This document shows, in pieces, positions 8,490 through 19,203 of a DNA stretch of 35,816 nucleotides (position 1 is the first letter of the stretch; the number at the start of each line of letters is the position of its first letter). Source of the stretch: Chitinophaga pinensis (GTDB taxonomy: Bacteria > Bacteroidota > Bacteroidia > Chitinophagales > LD1); NCBI GenBank assembly GCA_945867505.1, contig CAMBIM010000007.1, positions 1 through 35,816 of the forward strand, read 5' to 3'. A program made the position numbers and the translations under genes. Under the pieces are notes generated by a model that made no database searches, was not told the DNA's origin, and saw only the letters and a program-made list of their open reading frames with translations.

Positions 8490-8542
8490 CCTCTCCTTCC
8501 CGCTAAAACGGGGTGAAACAAAAAGGGACTTTAAATACAAAC
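8490..8542. repeat. C/G-rich dispersed repeat remnant
   Basis: CCTCTCCTTCCCG, then CGGGGTG, then AAAGGGACTTTAAATACAAAC. The last part matches 33161-33182 (AAAGGGAACTTTAAATGCAAAC) with one inserted base and one change, so both are copies of one intergenic repeat. The 3' end runs into the terminator stem. Confidence 0.6.
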
Positions 8543-8572
8543 AGCCATTCTTTCGAGTGGCTGTTTGTATTT
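8533..8572 (+). terminator. Terminator hairpin after T9SS pair
   Basis: AAATACAAACAGCCA (8533-8547) pairs perfectly over 15 bp with TGGCTGTTTGTATTT (8558-8572), with a 10-base loop. The A/T ends make it usable on both strands. Confidence 0.8.
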
Positions 8573-8575
8573 TGT

Positions 8576-8608
8576 ATAAGTTCCACTTTTATAAAAAGTG
8601 GAACTTAT
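8576..8608 (-). terminator. Hairpin immediately after purD stop
   Basis: ATAAGTTCCACTTTT (8576-8590) and AAAAGTGGAACTTAT (8594-8608) form a perfect 15-bp inverted repeat with a 3-base loop, two bases beyond the purD stop. It faces the hairpin at 8533-8572, so two convergent terminators sit back to back. No long T run follows. Confidence 0.7.
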
Positions 8609-8610
8609 GG

Positions 8611-9903
8611 TTAACGGAACTCATACCCAATATCCTTTCTGTAATACTTTCCTTCAAAGTTTATTTTCTCAATAGCAGCATTCGATGTAGCCACCGCTTC
8701 ATGAATATCTTTTCCGTAAGAAGTAACGGCTAAAACTCTTCCGCCATTCGTAAGAACTTTATCTCCATCCCGTTTTGTTCCTGCATGAAATACTATTGTA
8801 TTTCCCTGCTCACTGCTACTGCCTACTGACGCTATTCCAGTTATCTCTTTTCCTTTTTCATAATCTCTAGGATAACCTCCCGATGCTACAATTACAGTGG
8901 CGCAAGCGCGTTCATCAATTTCAATATTCTCTTTGGCTAAAGTGCCGTTGCCAACTGCCACTAATAATTCTACTAAATCGTTTTTGATACGAGGTAAAAC
9001 TATTTCCGTTTCTGGGTCGCCCATGCGGCAATTGTATTCAATTACATGAGGCTCACCATCTACATTCATAAACCCGATGTAGATAAAACCTCTGTAAACA
9101 ATATTGTCTTTTTTCAATCCTTCAATTGTTGGAATAACAACGCGCTCTTCTACTTTTCTCATCAGCGCTGCATCTACAAACGGAACGGGTGAAATGCAGC
9201 CCATGCCACCGGTGTTTAATCCTGTATCGCCTTCGCCAATGCGTTTGTAATCTTTTGCATTAGGAAGAATTTTGTAATCCACTCCATCCGTCAAGACAAA
9301 AACAGAGAACTCAATTCCTTTAAGAAATTCTTCAATCACCACTTTGGCACTTGCCTTACCGAATTTATTTTGCTCAATCATTTCGCGAAGATTTTCTTTC
9401 GCTTCGCCATGTTCTTCAATTATCAAAACACCTTTACCGGCCGCCAAGCCATCAGCCTTTAAAACAATAGGTGGAGTTTGTTCATCAATAAAATCGAAAC
9501 CGTCTTCTAAGTTTTCGATGGTAAATTCTCCGTAAGCCGCAGTTGGAATATGATGGCGAACCATAAACTGTTTCGCAAATGCTTTGCTGCCTTCTAATTG
9601 CGCACCGGTTTTTGATGGACCGATAACAGGAATATTTTTCAACTCTGCTTTCGATAGAAAATAATCGTAGATGCCATTTACCAAAGGGTCTTCGGGGCCA
9701 ACTACAACCAAGTCAATTTCGTTTTCGAGAACAAATTTCTCAATGGCATCAAAATCGTTCACGCCAATCGCTACGTTTTCGCCATGCTGTAAAGTTCCCG
9801 CATTTCCGGGAGCAATAAAAAGTTTTTCGCAAAGCGGGCTTTGGGTAAGTTTCCAAGCAAAAGCATGTTCACGACCACCAGAACCAAGTAAGAGAATTTT
9901 CAT
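8611..9903 (-). CDS. purD: Phosphoribosylamine-glycine ligase
   Basis: 430 residues from the ATG at 9903, chosen because MKILLLGSGGREHAFAWKL is the standard PurD N terminus. An upstream ATG would add ten residues encoded by a repeat element. The enzyme joins glycine to phosphoribosylamine with ATP in purine synthesis. ATP-grasp features are visible: VIGPSKTGAQLEGSKAFAK, VLKADGLAAGKGVLI, NTGGMGCISP and YNCRMGDPETE. The C-terminal domain carries an unusual stretch (SVGSSSEQGN, about residue 357) encoded by a 7-bp repeat. It is divergent from secA and convergent with the T9SS pair. Confidence 0.95.
   Translation of the reverse strand: MKILLLGSGGREHAFAWKLTQSPLCEKLFIAPGNAGTLQHGENVAIGVNDFDAIEKFVLENEIDLVVVGPEDPLVNGIYDYFLSKAELKNIPVIGPSKTGAQLEGSKAFAKQFMVRHHIPTAAYGEFTIENLEDGFDFIDEQTPPIVLKADGLAAGKGVLIIEEHGEAKENLREMIEQNKFGKASAKVVIEEFLKGIEFSVFVLTDGVDYKILPNAKDYKRIGEGDTGLNTGGMGCISPVPFVDAALMRKVEERVVIPTIEGLKKDNIVYRGFIYIGFMNVDGEPHVIEYNCRMGDPETEIVLPRIKNDLVELLVAVGNGTLAKENIEIDERACATVIVASGGYPRDYEKGKEITGIASVGSSSEQGNTIVFHAGTKRDGDKVLTNGGRVLAVTSYGKDIHEAVATSNAAIEKINFEGKYYRKDIGYEFR
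8806..8832. repeat. Heptamer-period repeat inside purD
   Basis: CTGCTCA-CTGCTA-CTGCCTA-CTGACGC: four units with periods 7, 6, 7, 7. It encodes the loop SVGSSSEQ on the minus strand and shares the CTGCCTA unit with 1029-1056. Confidence 0.65.
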
Positions 9904-9919
9904 TTTGTTTTTGTCTTTT

Positions 9920-9954
9920 CTCCCCTCTCCCATTGTAGAGGGGGCAGGGGTGAG
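9920..9954. repeat. C/G-rich dispersed repeat upstream of purD
   Basis: CTCCCCTCTCCC, a short spacer, then AGAGGGGGCAGGGGTGAG. The halves are near-complementary, giving an imperfect palindrome. Same style as the elements at 8490, 33146 and 33228. On the minus strand it supplies a purine-rich stretch about 17 bases before the purD ATG. Confidence 0.55.
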
Positions 9955-9958
9955 TTTC

Positions 9959-10033
9959 AGAATTTATGGCACGAATCTAAAATCGCAACGGACACATTCG
10001 CCCTTATATTCTCCACATTCTGCCATAAATTCT
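9959..10033. promoter_or_regulatory. 13-bp inverted repeat in purD/secA divergent region
   Basis: AGAATTTATGGCA (9959-9971) and TGCCATAAATTCT (10021-10033) are perfect reverse complements, 49 bases apart. A one-base bulge lets GAAT/ATTC extend the pairing by four. A possible purD -7 box on the minus strand (TAGATTCG, 9970-9977 region) overlaps the left arm. The rest of 9904-10139 shows no small gene. Confidence 0.5.
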
Positions 10034-10139
10034 ACAAAAAATTATAAGTGTGGTTCTTGATTGGCAACAGCGAACCAAAAGACAATAAAACTTTTAGTTT
10101 AGCGTCCCTTTAAAAATTACCAATCAAAATATTCAGGAA

Positions 10140-13467
<3,328 letters not shown>

Positions 13468-13469
<2 letters not shown>

Positions 13470-13504
13470 ATAAAGAAAGCGGGCTAAGCCCGCTTTCTTT
13501 ATTT
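13468..13504. terminator. Bidirectional terminator between secA and comM
   Basis: AAATAAAGAAAGCGGGC (13468-13484) pairs perfectly with GCCCGCTTTCTTTATTT (13488-13504): 17 bp with a 3-base loop, with A/T tails on both sides. It overlaps the secA stop codon. Confidence 0.9.
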
Positions 13505-13512
13505 CTAAGTAA

Positions 13513-15051
13513 TTACATCGCCCAATCTTCTCTGTCCAAACTTCTGAATTGAATAGCTTCAGCAAGATGTTCCGTTTTTATTTCCTCATTTCCAGCAAGG
13601 TCAGCAATGGTGCGGGCAACTTTAATAATGCGGTTATAAGCGCGAGCCGATAGATTTAACTTTTGCATAGCGCGGCTCAACAAATTTTTACCGGCATCGG
13701 TAATGGTGCAAATTTCTTCTACCATCTGCGGTTCCATTTGCGCATTGCTATACAGATTCGCTTTCCCTTCAAAACGTTTTTCCTGAATTGCCCGCGCTTG
13801 AATAACGCGTGCGCGTATACTCTCGCTGGTTTCAAATTTTCTTGAACTCGAAAGTTCTTTAAACGCCACTGGTGTAACTTCCACATGCAGGTCAATTCTA
13901 TCCATCAGCGGACCCGAAATTTTGTTCAAATATTTTTGAACCACACCGGGAGCGCATACACATTCCTTTTCCGGGTGATTGTAATAGCCACAGGGGCAAG
14001 GATTCATAGAAGCGACAAGCATGAATGAAGCGGGATAAGTGATAGAAACTTTCGAGCGCGAAATGGTTACACATCTTTCTTCCATTGGCTGTCGCATTAC
14101 TTCCAACACTGTGCGTTTAAATTCAGGCAACTCATCTAAAAACAAAACACCATTGTGGGCTAAAGAAATTTCTCCCGGTTGCGGATTACTTCCGCCCCCG
14201 ACTAAACCTGCGTCAGACACGGTATGATGTGGCGAACGAAATGGCCGCTGATAAATGAGTGCGCAGTCTTTCCCAAGCTTACCGGCTACTGAATGAATCT
14301 TTGTGGTTTCCAATGCTTCGTTTAAGCTTAAAGGAGGAAGAATAGTGGGGAAACGTTTTGCCAGCATAGTCTTACCTGCACCGGGTGGACCAATTAGAAT
14401 TACATTATGTCCGCCAGCGGCTGCTATTTCCAAGGCGCGTTTAATATTCTCCTGGCCCTTTACATCCGAAAAGTCAAATTCGCTTTTCAGAATATTGTTC
14501 TCAAATTCTGCACGCGTATCAACTACCGTTGGTTCAATTTTTTCTCTGCCTTCTAAAAACTCAATCACTTGGCGCAGCGTTTCAACACCTATCACTTCTA
14601 TGTTATTTACAATAGCCGCTTCGCGGGCGTTTTGTTTGGGGAGTATAAATCCTTTGAACTTTTCTTTACGTGCTTGTATAGCAATAGGCAACGCTCCTTT
14701 AATAGGCTGAATAGTTCCATCCAGCGATATTTCACCCATAATCACATACTTATCCAGTAAATCAGTTTCAATTTGGTGCGATGCAGCAAGTATTCCTATT
14801 GCACCTGGCAGGTCGTATGCGGTTCCTTCTTTACGAACATCAGCAGGCGAAAGGTTAATGACAATTTTTCTGCGCGGCATTTCAAAGCCATTATGCTTAA
14901 TGGCAGTTTCCATTCTATGCCACGACTCTTTTATGGCATTGTCAGGCAGACCAACCATAAAAAAATTTTGACCAGTTTCTACACTAACTTCTACTGTAAT
15001 AGTAGCGGCATCAACCCCATAAACGGCACTGCCAAATGTTTTTACGAGCAT
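13513..15051 (-). CDS. comM: YifB/ComM-family Mg-chelatase-like AAA+ ATPase
   Basis: 512 residues, full length. The N-terminal domain is Lon-protease-like (residues ~1-170: [40 protein letters not shown]). The AAA+ domain has Walker [14 protein letters not shown] near residue 221, [16 protein letters not shown] as Walker B, and the Cys-rich [10 protein letters not shown]...CVC segment. The C-terminal helix bundle contains [19 protein letters not shown]. ComM proteins are helicases that promote branch migration during natural transformation; in Bacteroidota this role is inferred only. It is the last gene of a minus-strand pair with the secreted protein upstream (56-base gap) and converges on secA. 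Confidence 0.93.
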   Translation of the reverse strand: MLVKTFGSAVYGVDAATITVEVSVETGQNFFMVGLPDNAIKESWHRMETAIKHNGFEMPRRKIVINLSPADVRKEGTAYDLPGAIGILAASHQIETDLLDKYVIMGEISLDGTIQPIKGALPIAIQARKEKFKGFILPKQNAREAAIVNNIEVIGVETLRQVIEFLEGREKIEPTVVDTRAEFENNILKSEFDFSDVKGQENIKRALEIAAAGGHNVILIGPPGAGKTMLAKRFPTILPPLSLNEALETTKIHSVAGKLGKDCALIYQRPFRSPHHTVSDAGLVGGGSNPQPGEISLAHNGVLFLDELPEFKRTVLEVMRQPMEERCVTISRSKVSITYPASFMLVASMNPCPCGYYNHPEKECVCAPGVVQKYLNKISGPLMDRIDLHVEVTPVAFKELSSSRKFETSESIRARVIQARAIQEKRFEGKANLYSNAQMEPQMVEEICTITDAGKNLLSRAMQKLNLSARAYNRIIKVARTIADLAGNEEIKTEHLAEAIQFRSLDREDWAM

Positions 15052-15107
15052 AAATTAAAAATAGAAATATTGAATTGGTTTCATAGTCTAACCAATGAAC
15101 TTAGCTG

Positions 15108-15692
15108 CTAAGGCTTAAAATCAGGATTGGCTGCTCTGCGTTTTTTTACGCGCTCGTATAAAAACGAAATAGGATTGCTGAACTTTGCCTTTGGCGTAAT
15201 ATGCGAATATTTTGGCGGAGCAATACCGGCTATGGATATTTTATTAATGTCTTTAGCATCCATAAACGCATCAATAAATTCTTCTTTGCTGTGGTAGGGA
15301 TAAATGATTACATCTTTAATTTTTATAAAGTCGTGTATCAACTGAATCTCCATTGTGTAATACTTACCCGAATCAATATCGCTGATGTGAATATTCTTAG
15401 AGATGTAGCCCGTTGATGAAAACTTCAGCGTATCATAGGGGTAAACATACATGGTAAAATTCCCTTCATTGTCGCAGGTAACTCCTCTTCCATTTTTTAT
15501 GAATACTACGTTTGCTAACGGAATAGGTGCTTTTGTTTGCACATCTACCACCTTTCCCTTAATCAAAAATTTTCCGGCTGTGTAATCGTAATTAAGTTGG
15601 GCAAAGCAGACGATAGAAGATAGACAATAGACGATAGACAGCAGCCATCCTTTGTTTATTACTTTTCTATAAATATAACTTGTCTGAATCAT
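15108..15692 (-). CDS. Secreted protein with carboxypeptidase-regulatory-like domain
   Basis: 194 residues from the ATG at 15692; a longer in-frame start at 15743 would read through the upstream terminator and is disfavoured. A hydrophobic signal region ends at IVCFAQ (about residue 32). Then comes a CarboxypepD_reg-like beta-sandwich: KFLIKGKVVDVQTKAPIPLA, VVFIKNGRGVTCDNEGNF, and a FSSTGY turn (the usual sequence being shxGY). No TonB receptor barrel follows, so this is a free-standing domain with a basic C-terminal tail (ERVKKRRAANPDF). The signal-peptide core is encoded by five 7-bp repeat units (15607-15641). Function unknown. Confidence 0.8.
   Translation of the reverse strand: MIQTSYIYRKVINKGWLLSIVYCLSSIVCFAQLNYDYTAGKFLIKGKVVDVQTKAPIPLANVVFIKNGRGVTCDNEGNFTMYVYPYDTLKFSSTGYISKNIHISDIDSGKYYTMEIQLIHDFIKIKDVIIYPYHSKEEFIDAFMDAKDINKISIAGIAPPKYSHITPKAKFSNPISFLYERVKKRRAANPDFKP
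15607..15641. repeat. Heptamer-period repeat in a signal-peptide coding region
   Basis: Five units: CAGACGA-TAGAAGA-TAGACAA-TAGACGA-TAGACAG. On the coding (minus) strand this gives GTCTATC-type units, the same units as at 28598-28632 in an unrelated gene. Confidence 0.8.
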
Positions 15693-15701
15693 TCGGATTG
15701 T

Positions 15702-15740
15702 GGTAAAAATAAAATCCCTGCCGTAATAAACGACAGGGAT
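15702..15740 (-). terminator. Terminator of the rpsF-rpsR-rplI operon
   Basis: On the minus strand ATCCCTGTCGT pairs with ACGGCAGGGAT (one G-U pair, 11 bp, loop TTATT), followed by TTTTATTTTT. It lies 30 bases after the rplI stop. Confidence 0.85.
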
Positions 15741-15770
15741 CAAATCTTGTTGTGAATCTTTTGCTTTTTG

Positions 15771-16232
15771 TTAAGCTACTACAGCTTCTGCTACCACTTC
15801 AAAAGCAACTGTCACTTTATGGCTTTGTCCTAAACCTACTTCAGCGGTATAGCTGCCAAGGTTTTTTACTTCGCCTTCTACGATAGTTATCTTTCTGCGG
15901 TCAACTTCCACCTGCAATTGGTCTTTAATAGCTTCTGCTATATGGTAAGCCGAAACACTTCCGAAAATTTTTCCGGTAGTTCCCACCTTAGCCACAATCT
16001 TAACAGGAGCCGAAGTTAAACGTGCTGATATTACATTGAATTGCTCCAACAGTTTTGCTTCGCGTTTTTCGCGAGCCTTTACTCTGCCGGCAAGTTGTGC
16101 CAAAGCTCCTTCGCCTTTCATTACCGCAAACCCTTGAGGAATGAGGTAGTTCAAACCGAAACCCGGACGAACTTTAACCACGTCATCTGCGTAGCCAAGT
16201 TTTTCTACATCTTTTATAAGTATAAGTTCCAT
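15771..16232 (-). CDS. rplI: 50S ribosomal protein L9
   Basis: 153 residues, normal length. The N-terminal domain begins MELILIKDVEKLGYADDVVK and continues VRPGFGLNYLIPQGFAV, the L9 signature. A long helix (about 45-75) connects to the C-terminal domain, which includes VGTTGKIFGSVSAYHIAEAI. L9 sits at the base of the L1 stalk on the large subunit and supports reading-frame fidelity. It is last in the rpsF-rpsR-rplI operon, 28 bases after rpsR, and is followed by a strong terminator. Confidence 0.97.
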   Translation of the reverse strand: MELILIKDVEKLGYADDVVKVRPGFGLNYLIPQGFAVMKGEGALAQLAGRVKAREKREAKLLEQFNVISARLTSAPVKIVAKVGTTGKIFGSVSAYHIAEAIKDQLQVEVDRRKITIVEGEVKNLGSYTAEVGLGQSHKVTVAFEVVAEAVVA

Positions 16233-16260
16233 TGTTTAATCTTTAATTGGTTTACCGATT

Positions 16261-16536
16261 CTATTTCAACAAATCTGCTACGTATGGCAGAATGGCAATA
16301 TGACGCGCGCGTTTAATAGCTTGCGAAATCTTGCGCTGATATTTAAGTGAGTTACCACTCAATCTGCGCGGAAGAATTTTTCCTTGCTCGTTGATGAACT
16401 TCAATAAATATTCAGGGTCTTTGTAATCAATGTATTTAATACCGTTCTTCTTAAAGCGGCAGTATTTCTTTTTAACCAGACCAATTTTGGTAGCGGTTAA
16501 ATATTTGATGCTATCGTTTGGTTTCTGTGTGCTCAT
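16261..16536 (-). CDS. rpsR: 30S ribosomal protein S18
   Basis: 91 residues. The S18 core is clear: [19 protein letters not shown], then [18 protein letters not shown] and [21 protein letters not shown]18 forms a heterodimer with S6 on the 30S platform. The start overlaps the rpsF stop by four bases (ATGA), giving translational coupling that suits their 1:1 complex. The single Cys is in the usual YCRF position. Confidence 0.97.
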   Translation of the reverse strand: MSTQKPNDSIKYLTATKIGLVKKKYCRFKKNGIKYIDYKDPEYLLKFINEQGKILPRRLSGNSLKYQRKISQAIKRARHIAILPYVADLLK

Positions 16537-16907
16537 ACGGTTGCCTCTTTTGTAGTGTTAACTTTTTTGTTTCTTCCAACTAAACCAGCGCGCTTGTCAT
16601 CGTTGTATTTAACAGCGAATTTGTCAAGCTTTACGGTCATGTAGCGTAACACGTTTTCATCGCGTCTAAACGCAATTTCCAAAGTGTCAACAGCTTTTCC
16701 GTTGCCTTTAAATTCTACCAAATGGTAGATACCGGTTGTTTTTTTACCAATTTGGTAACGAAGGTTTTTAAGCCCCCAATGTTCTTCATGAACAATCTCA
16801 GCTCCGTTGGACTTGAGAAGCTCAACATAATTGCTGATGCTTTTCTTGGCGTCATCTTCCGATAACACGGGAGTGAGAATTAATACTGTTTCGTACTGTG
16901 TCAGCAT
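16533..16907 (-). CDS. rpsF: 30S ribosomal protein S6
   Basis: 124 residues from the ATG at 16907, chosen because [15 protein letters not shown] is the standard S6 N terminus; eleven extra in-frame codons upstream are leader sequence. Visible: [39 protein letters not shown] and [17 protein letters not shown]. It binds S18 and 16S rRNA. A good Bacteroidota promoter lies 65-95 bases upstream. The C-terminal tail is basic. Confidence 0.96.
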   Translation of the reverse strand: MLTQYETVLILTPVLSEDDAKKSISNYVELLKSNGAEIVHEEHWGLKNLRYQIGKKTTGIYHLVEFKGNGKAVDTLEIAFRRDENVLRYMTVKLDKFAVKYNDDKRAGLVGRNKKVNTTKEATV

Positions 16908-16971
16908 GTTTCTCTGCTTTTTTGGGTTTATCCGGCGCAATATCGCACAGGGTTTTAAAAAATTTGGACGG

Positions 16972-17002
16972 CAAAGATATTCCGATAGGCGGGATTTCCA
17001 AA
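16972..17002 (-). promoter_or_regulatory. Promoter of the rpsF operon
   Basis: On the minus strand TTTG (16999-17002), a 19-base spacer, then TATCTTTG (16972-16979). Both boxes match the Bacteroidota consensus exactly. It implies a 5' leader of roughly 55-60 bases, room for S6-S18 autoregulation; no specific binding structure was verified. Confidence 0.75.
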
Positions 17003-17020
17003 TGGTTCAACTACTTATGG

Positions 17021-17113
17021 GGTTTCCGCTCGCAAAGCCTCGCGGTCGCGCTATCCGTTCCAAGTCCTCGCCCCAAAGCGGGCTGCGGGCTTTCCACTAC
17101 TATCGCTAACCCG
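17021..17113. repeat. GC-rich intergenic repeat element
   Basis: About 62% G+C by my count of 17021-17110, far above the surrounding DNA. It contains the imperfect palindrome AAAGC-GGGCTGCGG-GCTTT (17075-17093) and the related words GCGCTATCC and ACTATCGCTAACCC. I recall closely similar elements repeated between genes in Chitinophagaceae-type genomes. It lies between the stop of the DUF4377/META gene and the rpsF promoter and holds no credible gene. Confidence 0.55.
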
Positions 17114-17145
17114 AAGAGCTAGTTTTGTCCTTCACATCATTACTA

Positions 17146-17784
17146 CTATTGCGCCACAAGCACCACGTACGACCCTTCGCCAGCCCGCAGGTATAGTTGG
17201 TCGCCCTTTAACTCGTAAGTAGTGGAATGTTCAAGCATGTAGCTAACTATACGCTCCATTTGCTCGTTCGGGTCAACGCACTTCATTTTGGTGTAGCCAA
17301 TTCCGCTAAATGAAATTTTTCTGCCTTCAGCTTTTACCGTTCCGCGCAAACTGTTGCAAACTATGCGTCCGCTAATGCGGCTGTTGGTTATATTGAATTT
17401 TAAAAAGTAAGTAGTGTCCTGCAAACTCATGGTATGCCCGTTATCGCGAATAGCCAGCAGGCGCCATTGCTTACCTTCTAATTTTACAGCAGGGTTGTAA
17501 CCGGTTTTCTTTTTAGATAGAAGTTTTACAAAAGTATAAGCCACTCCGCTTTTAGAAGCCGTTGCTTTTATCTTGTATTCATATCCTTCTTCGTACACAA
17601 AGCCATTGATAGAATCTATACAAACGTTCCAATCGCCTTTCTTCTTTTCCTTCAACTGAATACAATCTGCTCCCGAGCGCAACACTGTGCGGTCAGCTAC
17701 ATAAAGTGTTTTTGTTTTTTGTGCTGAAGCAACAACAAACAATAGACACGAAACTAAAAACAGTATCGCCTTTAAATTTTTCAT
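17146..17784 (-). CDS. DUF4377/META-domain exported protein
   Basis: 212 residues. A signal peptide ends at ASAQ (about residue 21). The first domain looks like DUF4377: TLYVADRTVLR, a Cys-Leu-type CIQLKEK, then INGFVYEEGYEYKIKA. The second resembles a META/HslJ domain: LEGKQWRLLAIRDNG, LKFNITNSRISGRIVCNSLRG, ISFSGIGYTKMKCVDPNEQM and a C-terminal LYLRAGEGSYVVL. META proteins are small envelope proteins linked in some bacteria to heat or antibiotic tolerance, without a known reaction. Its start overlaps the lysA stop by four bases, so both are probably translated from one mRNA, an odd pairing of a biosynthetic enzyme and an envelope protein. Confidence 0.82.
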   Translation of the reverse strand: MKNLKAILFLVSCLLFVVASAQKTKTLYVADRTVLRSGADCIQLKEKKKGDWNVCIDSINGFVYEEGYEYKIKATASKSGVAYTFVKLLSKKKTGYNPAVKLEGKQWRLLAIRDNGHTMSLQDTTYFLKFNITNSRISGRIVCNSLRGTVKAEGRKISFSGIGYTKMKCVDPNEQMERIVSYMLEHSTTYELKGDQLYLRAGEGSYVVLVAQ

Positions 17785-19019
17785 GCCAATTCAACCTCTA
17801 CTTGGTTTCTCAAAATATCATCCAGTGTTTCGCGCTTGCGTATGAGGTAATCTTTCCCTTTATGAACCAAAACCTCTGCCGGGCGGAAACGCGAATTGTA
17901 ATTAGAACTCATACTAAAACCATAAGCCCCTGCATTTTGAAAAGCGATGATGTCACCCTCGCGTACTTCGCTCAGTTTTCTATCCCAACCAAACGTATCG
18001 GTCTCGCAGATATAACCCACCACCGTATAAATACGTTGCGTGCCTTCGGGGTTAGAAACATTCACCATGTGGTGATAGGAGTTATAGAACATCGGACGGA
18101 TTAAGTGGTTCATACCCGAATCAACGCCCACAAATACAGTAGCAGTGGTTTGCTTAATCACATTCACCTTGGCCAGGAAAGTCCCGCTTTGGCTCACCAA
18201 AAATTTTCCGGGCTCGAAGAAGAGTTCTAAATCTCTACCATATGCCTTACAAAACTCCTTGAACTTAGCCGTAAGCTTTGTTCCTACTTCCTGAATATCG
18301 GTGTAGTAATCATCAGGCTTGTAAGGAACTTTAAATCCGCTTCCAAAATCTACAAACTCTAAATCAGGGAAATGCTCGGTTACTTCAAACAGAATATCAG
18401 CCGCGCGCAGGAAAACATCTACATCTAAAATATCGCTTCCGGTGTGCATATGCAAGCCGTTCACGCGAATTTTCGCGCTCTTAATTACCCGCTCTAAATG
18501 GCGCATTTGGTAAATAGAAATACCAAACTTAGAATCAATATGTCCGGTGCTGATATTGATGTTACCGCCCGCCATTACATGCGGATTAATCCGCACACAT
18601 ACAGGAACACTTGAACCATACTTATGCCCGAATTGTTCGAGAATAGAAATGTTATCAATGTTTATCTGCACGCCTTCCTTTACCGCCAGCTCAATTTCCT
18701 CCAGCGAAACACAGTTAGGCGTGTAAATAATATCCTTAGGGTTAAAGCCCGCTTGCAAGCCCACCCACACTTCCTGAATAGATACAGTATCAAGCCCGGC
18801 ACCAATGTTCTTGAAAAACTTCAGCACGTTAATGTTATTCAATGCCTTGCATGCAAACTTTATTTTGGTGTTTGCTCCGCTAAATGCTGTTTTCAATTGA
18901 GTGTATTGCCGCTCCATTATGGCGGTATCATACACATACAAAGGCGAATCGTATTTCTCGCACAATTGCGAAACCAGCACACCGCCTATTTCATACACTC
19001 CATTGTTAAGCTGAATCAT
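17781..19019 (-). CDS. lysA: Diaminopimelate decarboxylase
   Basis: 412 residues. This PLP enzyme makes L-lysine from meso-diaminopimelate. The barrel domain has the PLP lysine in KIKFACKALNN (Lys58), GLHMHTGSDI (His before the phosphate site), FVDFGSGFKVPY (glycine-rich phosphate loop) and FEPGKFLV. The C-terminal beta domain has GYICETDTFGWD with the Cys-Glu active-site pair, and FQNAGAYGFSMSSNYNSR. All expected catalytic residues are present. It is upstream of and coupled to the DUF4377/META gene. No lysine riboswitch fits in the short leader. Confidence 0.96.
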   Translation of the reverse strand: MIQLNNGVYEIGGVLVSQLCEKYDSPLYVYDTAIMERQYTQLKTAFSGANTKIKFACKALNNINVLKFFKNIGAGLDTVSIQEVWVGLQAGFNPKDIIYTPNCVSLEEIELAVKEGVQINIDNISILEQFGHKYGSSVPVCVRINPHVMAGGNINISTGHIDSKFGISIYQMRHLERVIKSAKIRVNGLHMHTGSDILDVDVFLRAADILFEVTEHFPDLEFVDFGSGFKVPYKPDDYYTDIQEVGTKLTAKFKEFCKAYGRDLELFFEPGKFLVSQSGTFLAKVNVIKQTTATVFVGVDSGMNHLIRPMFYNSYHHMVNVSNPEGTQRIYTVVGYICETDTFGWDRKLSEVREGDIIAFQNAGAYGFSMSSNYNSRFRPAEVLVHKGKDYLIRKRETLDDILRNQVEVELA

Positions 19020-19040
19020 ATTGATTTTTTATTGAGAGTG

Positions 19041-19070
19041 CGAATATAACAGCAGAGAGAGAATTGCATA
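19041..19070 (-). promoter_or_regulatory. Candidate lysA promoter
   Basis: Minus-strand TATATTCG (19041-19048) matches the -7 box with one change. TATG (19067-19070) stands in for TTTG with an 18-base spacer. Predicted leader about 15 bases. Confidence 0.5.
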
Positions 19071-19095
19071 GTCATCCTATGGCTACAATAAATAA

Positions 19096-19124
19096 TGTCA
19101 TCCTGAACGAAGTTGAAAGACACT
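19096..19124. repeat. Intergenic GTCATCCTGAACGAAG-type repeat fragment
   Basis: TGTCATCCTGAACGAAGTTG, then AAAGACA. I recognise this as a word that recurs between genes in many Bacteroidota genomes. A shorter copy of its beginning (GTCATCCTA) lies at about 19071-19079. Single degenerate copy, no gene content. Confidence 0.45.
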
Positions 19125-19141
19125 TTCACCCAATCGGGGGA

Positions 19142-19172
19142 TTGAACTAACCCTGCTCAACCTGCACATTTG
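19142..19172 (+). promoter_or_regulatory. Candidate promoter of the 19204 gene
   Basis: TTGA (19142-19145), a 19-base spacer and CACATTTG (19165-19172) fit the -33/-7 pattern with one mismatch in each box. Confidence 0.5.
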
Positions 19173-19203
19173 CATCATAATAATTCAAACAAAAACAAAC
19201 GAA

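Noticed and set aside
9904-9933. Ten-residue N-terminal extension of PurD
   Set aside because: It is encoded by the edge of a C/G-rich repeat, and the standard PurD N terminus starts at 9903.
9671-10060. 129-codon plus-strand frame over the purD start and intergenic region
   Set aside because: Mostly antisense to purD; no signal, motif or promoter supports it.
15693-15743. Longer N terminus for the carboxypeptidase-regulatory-like protein
   Set aside because: These codons contain the hairpin and T-run of the rplI terminator, so the ATG at 15692 is preferred.
19020-19203. Lysine riboswitch upstream of lysA
   Set aside because: The probable promoter leaves a leader of about 15 bases and the remaining region is shared with a divergent gene; no riboswitch-like stems were seen.
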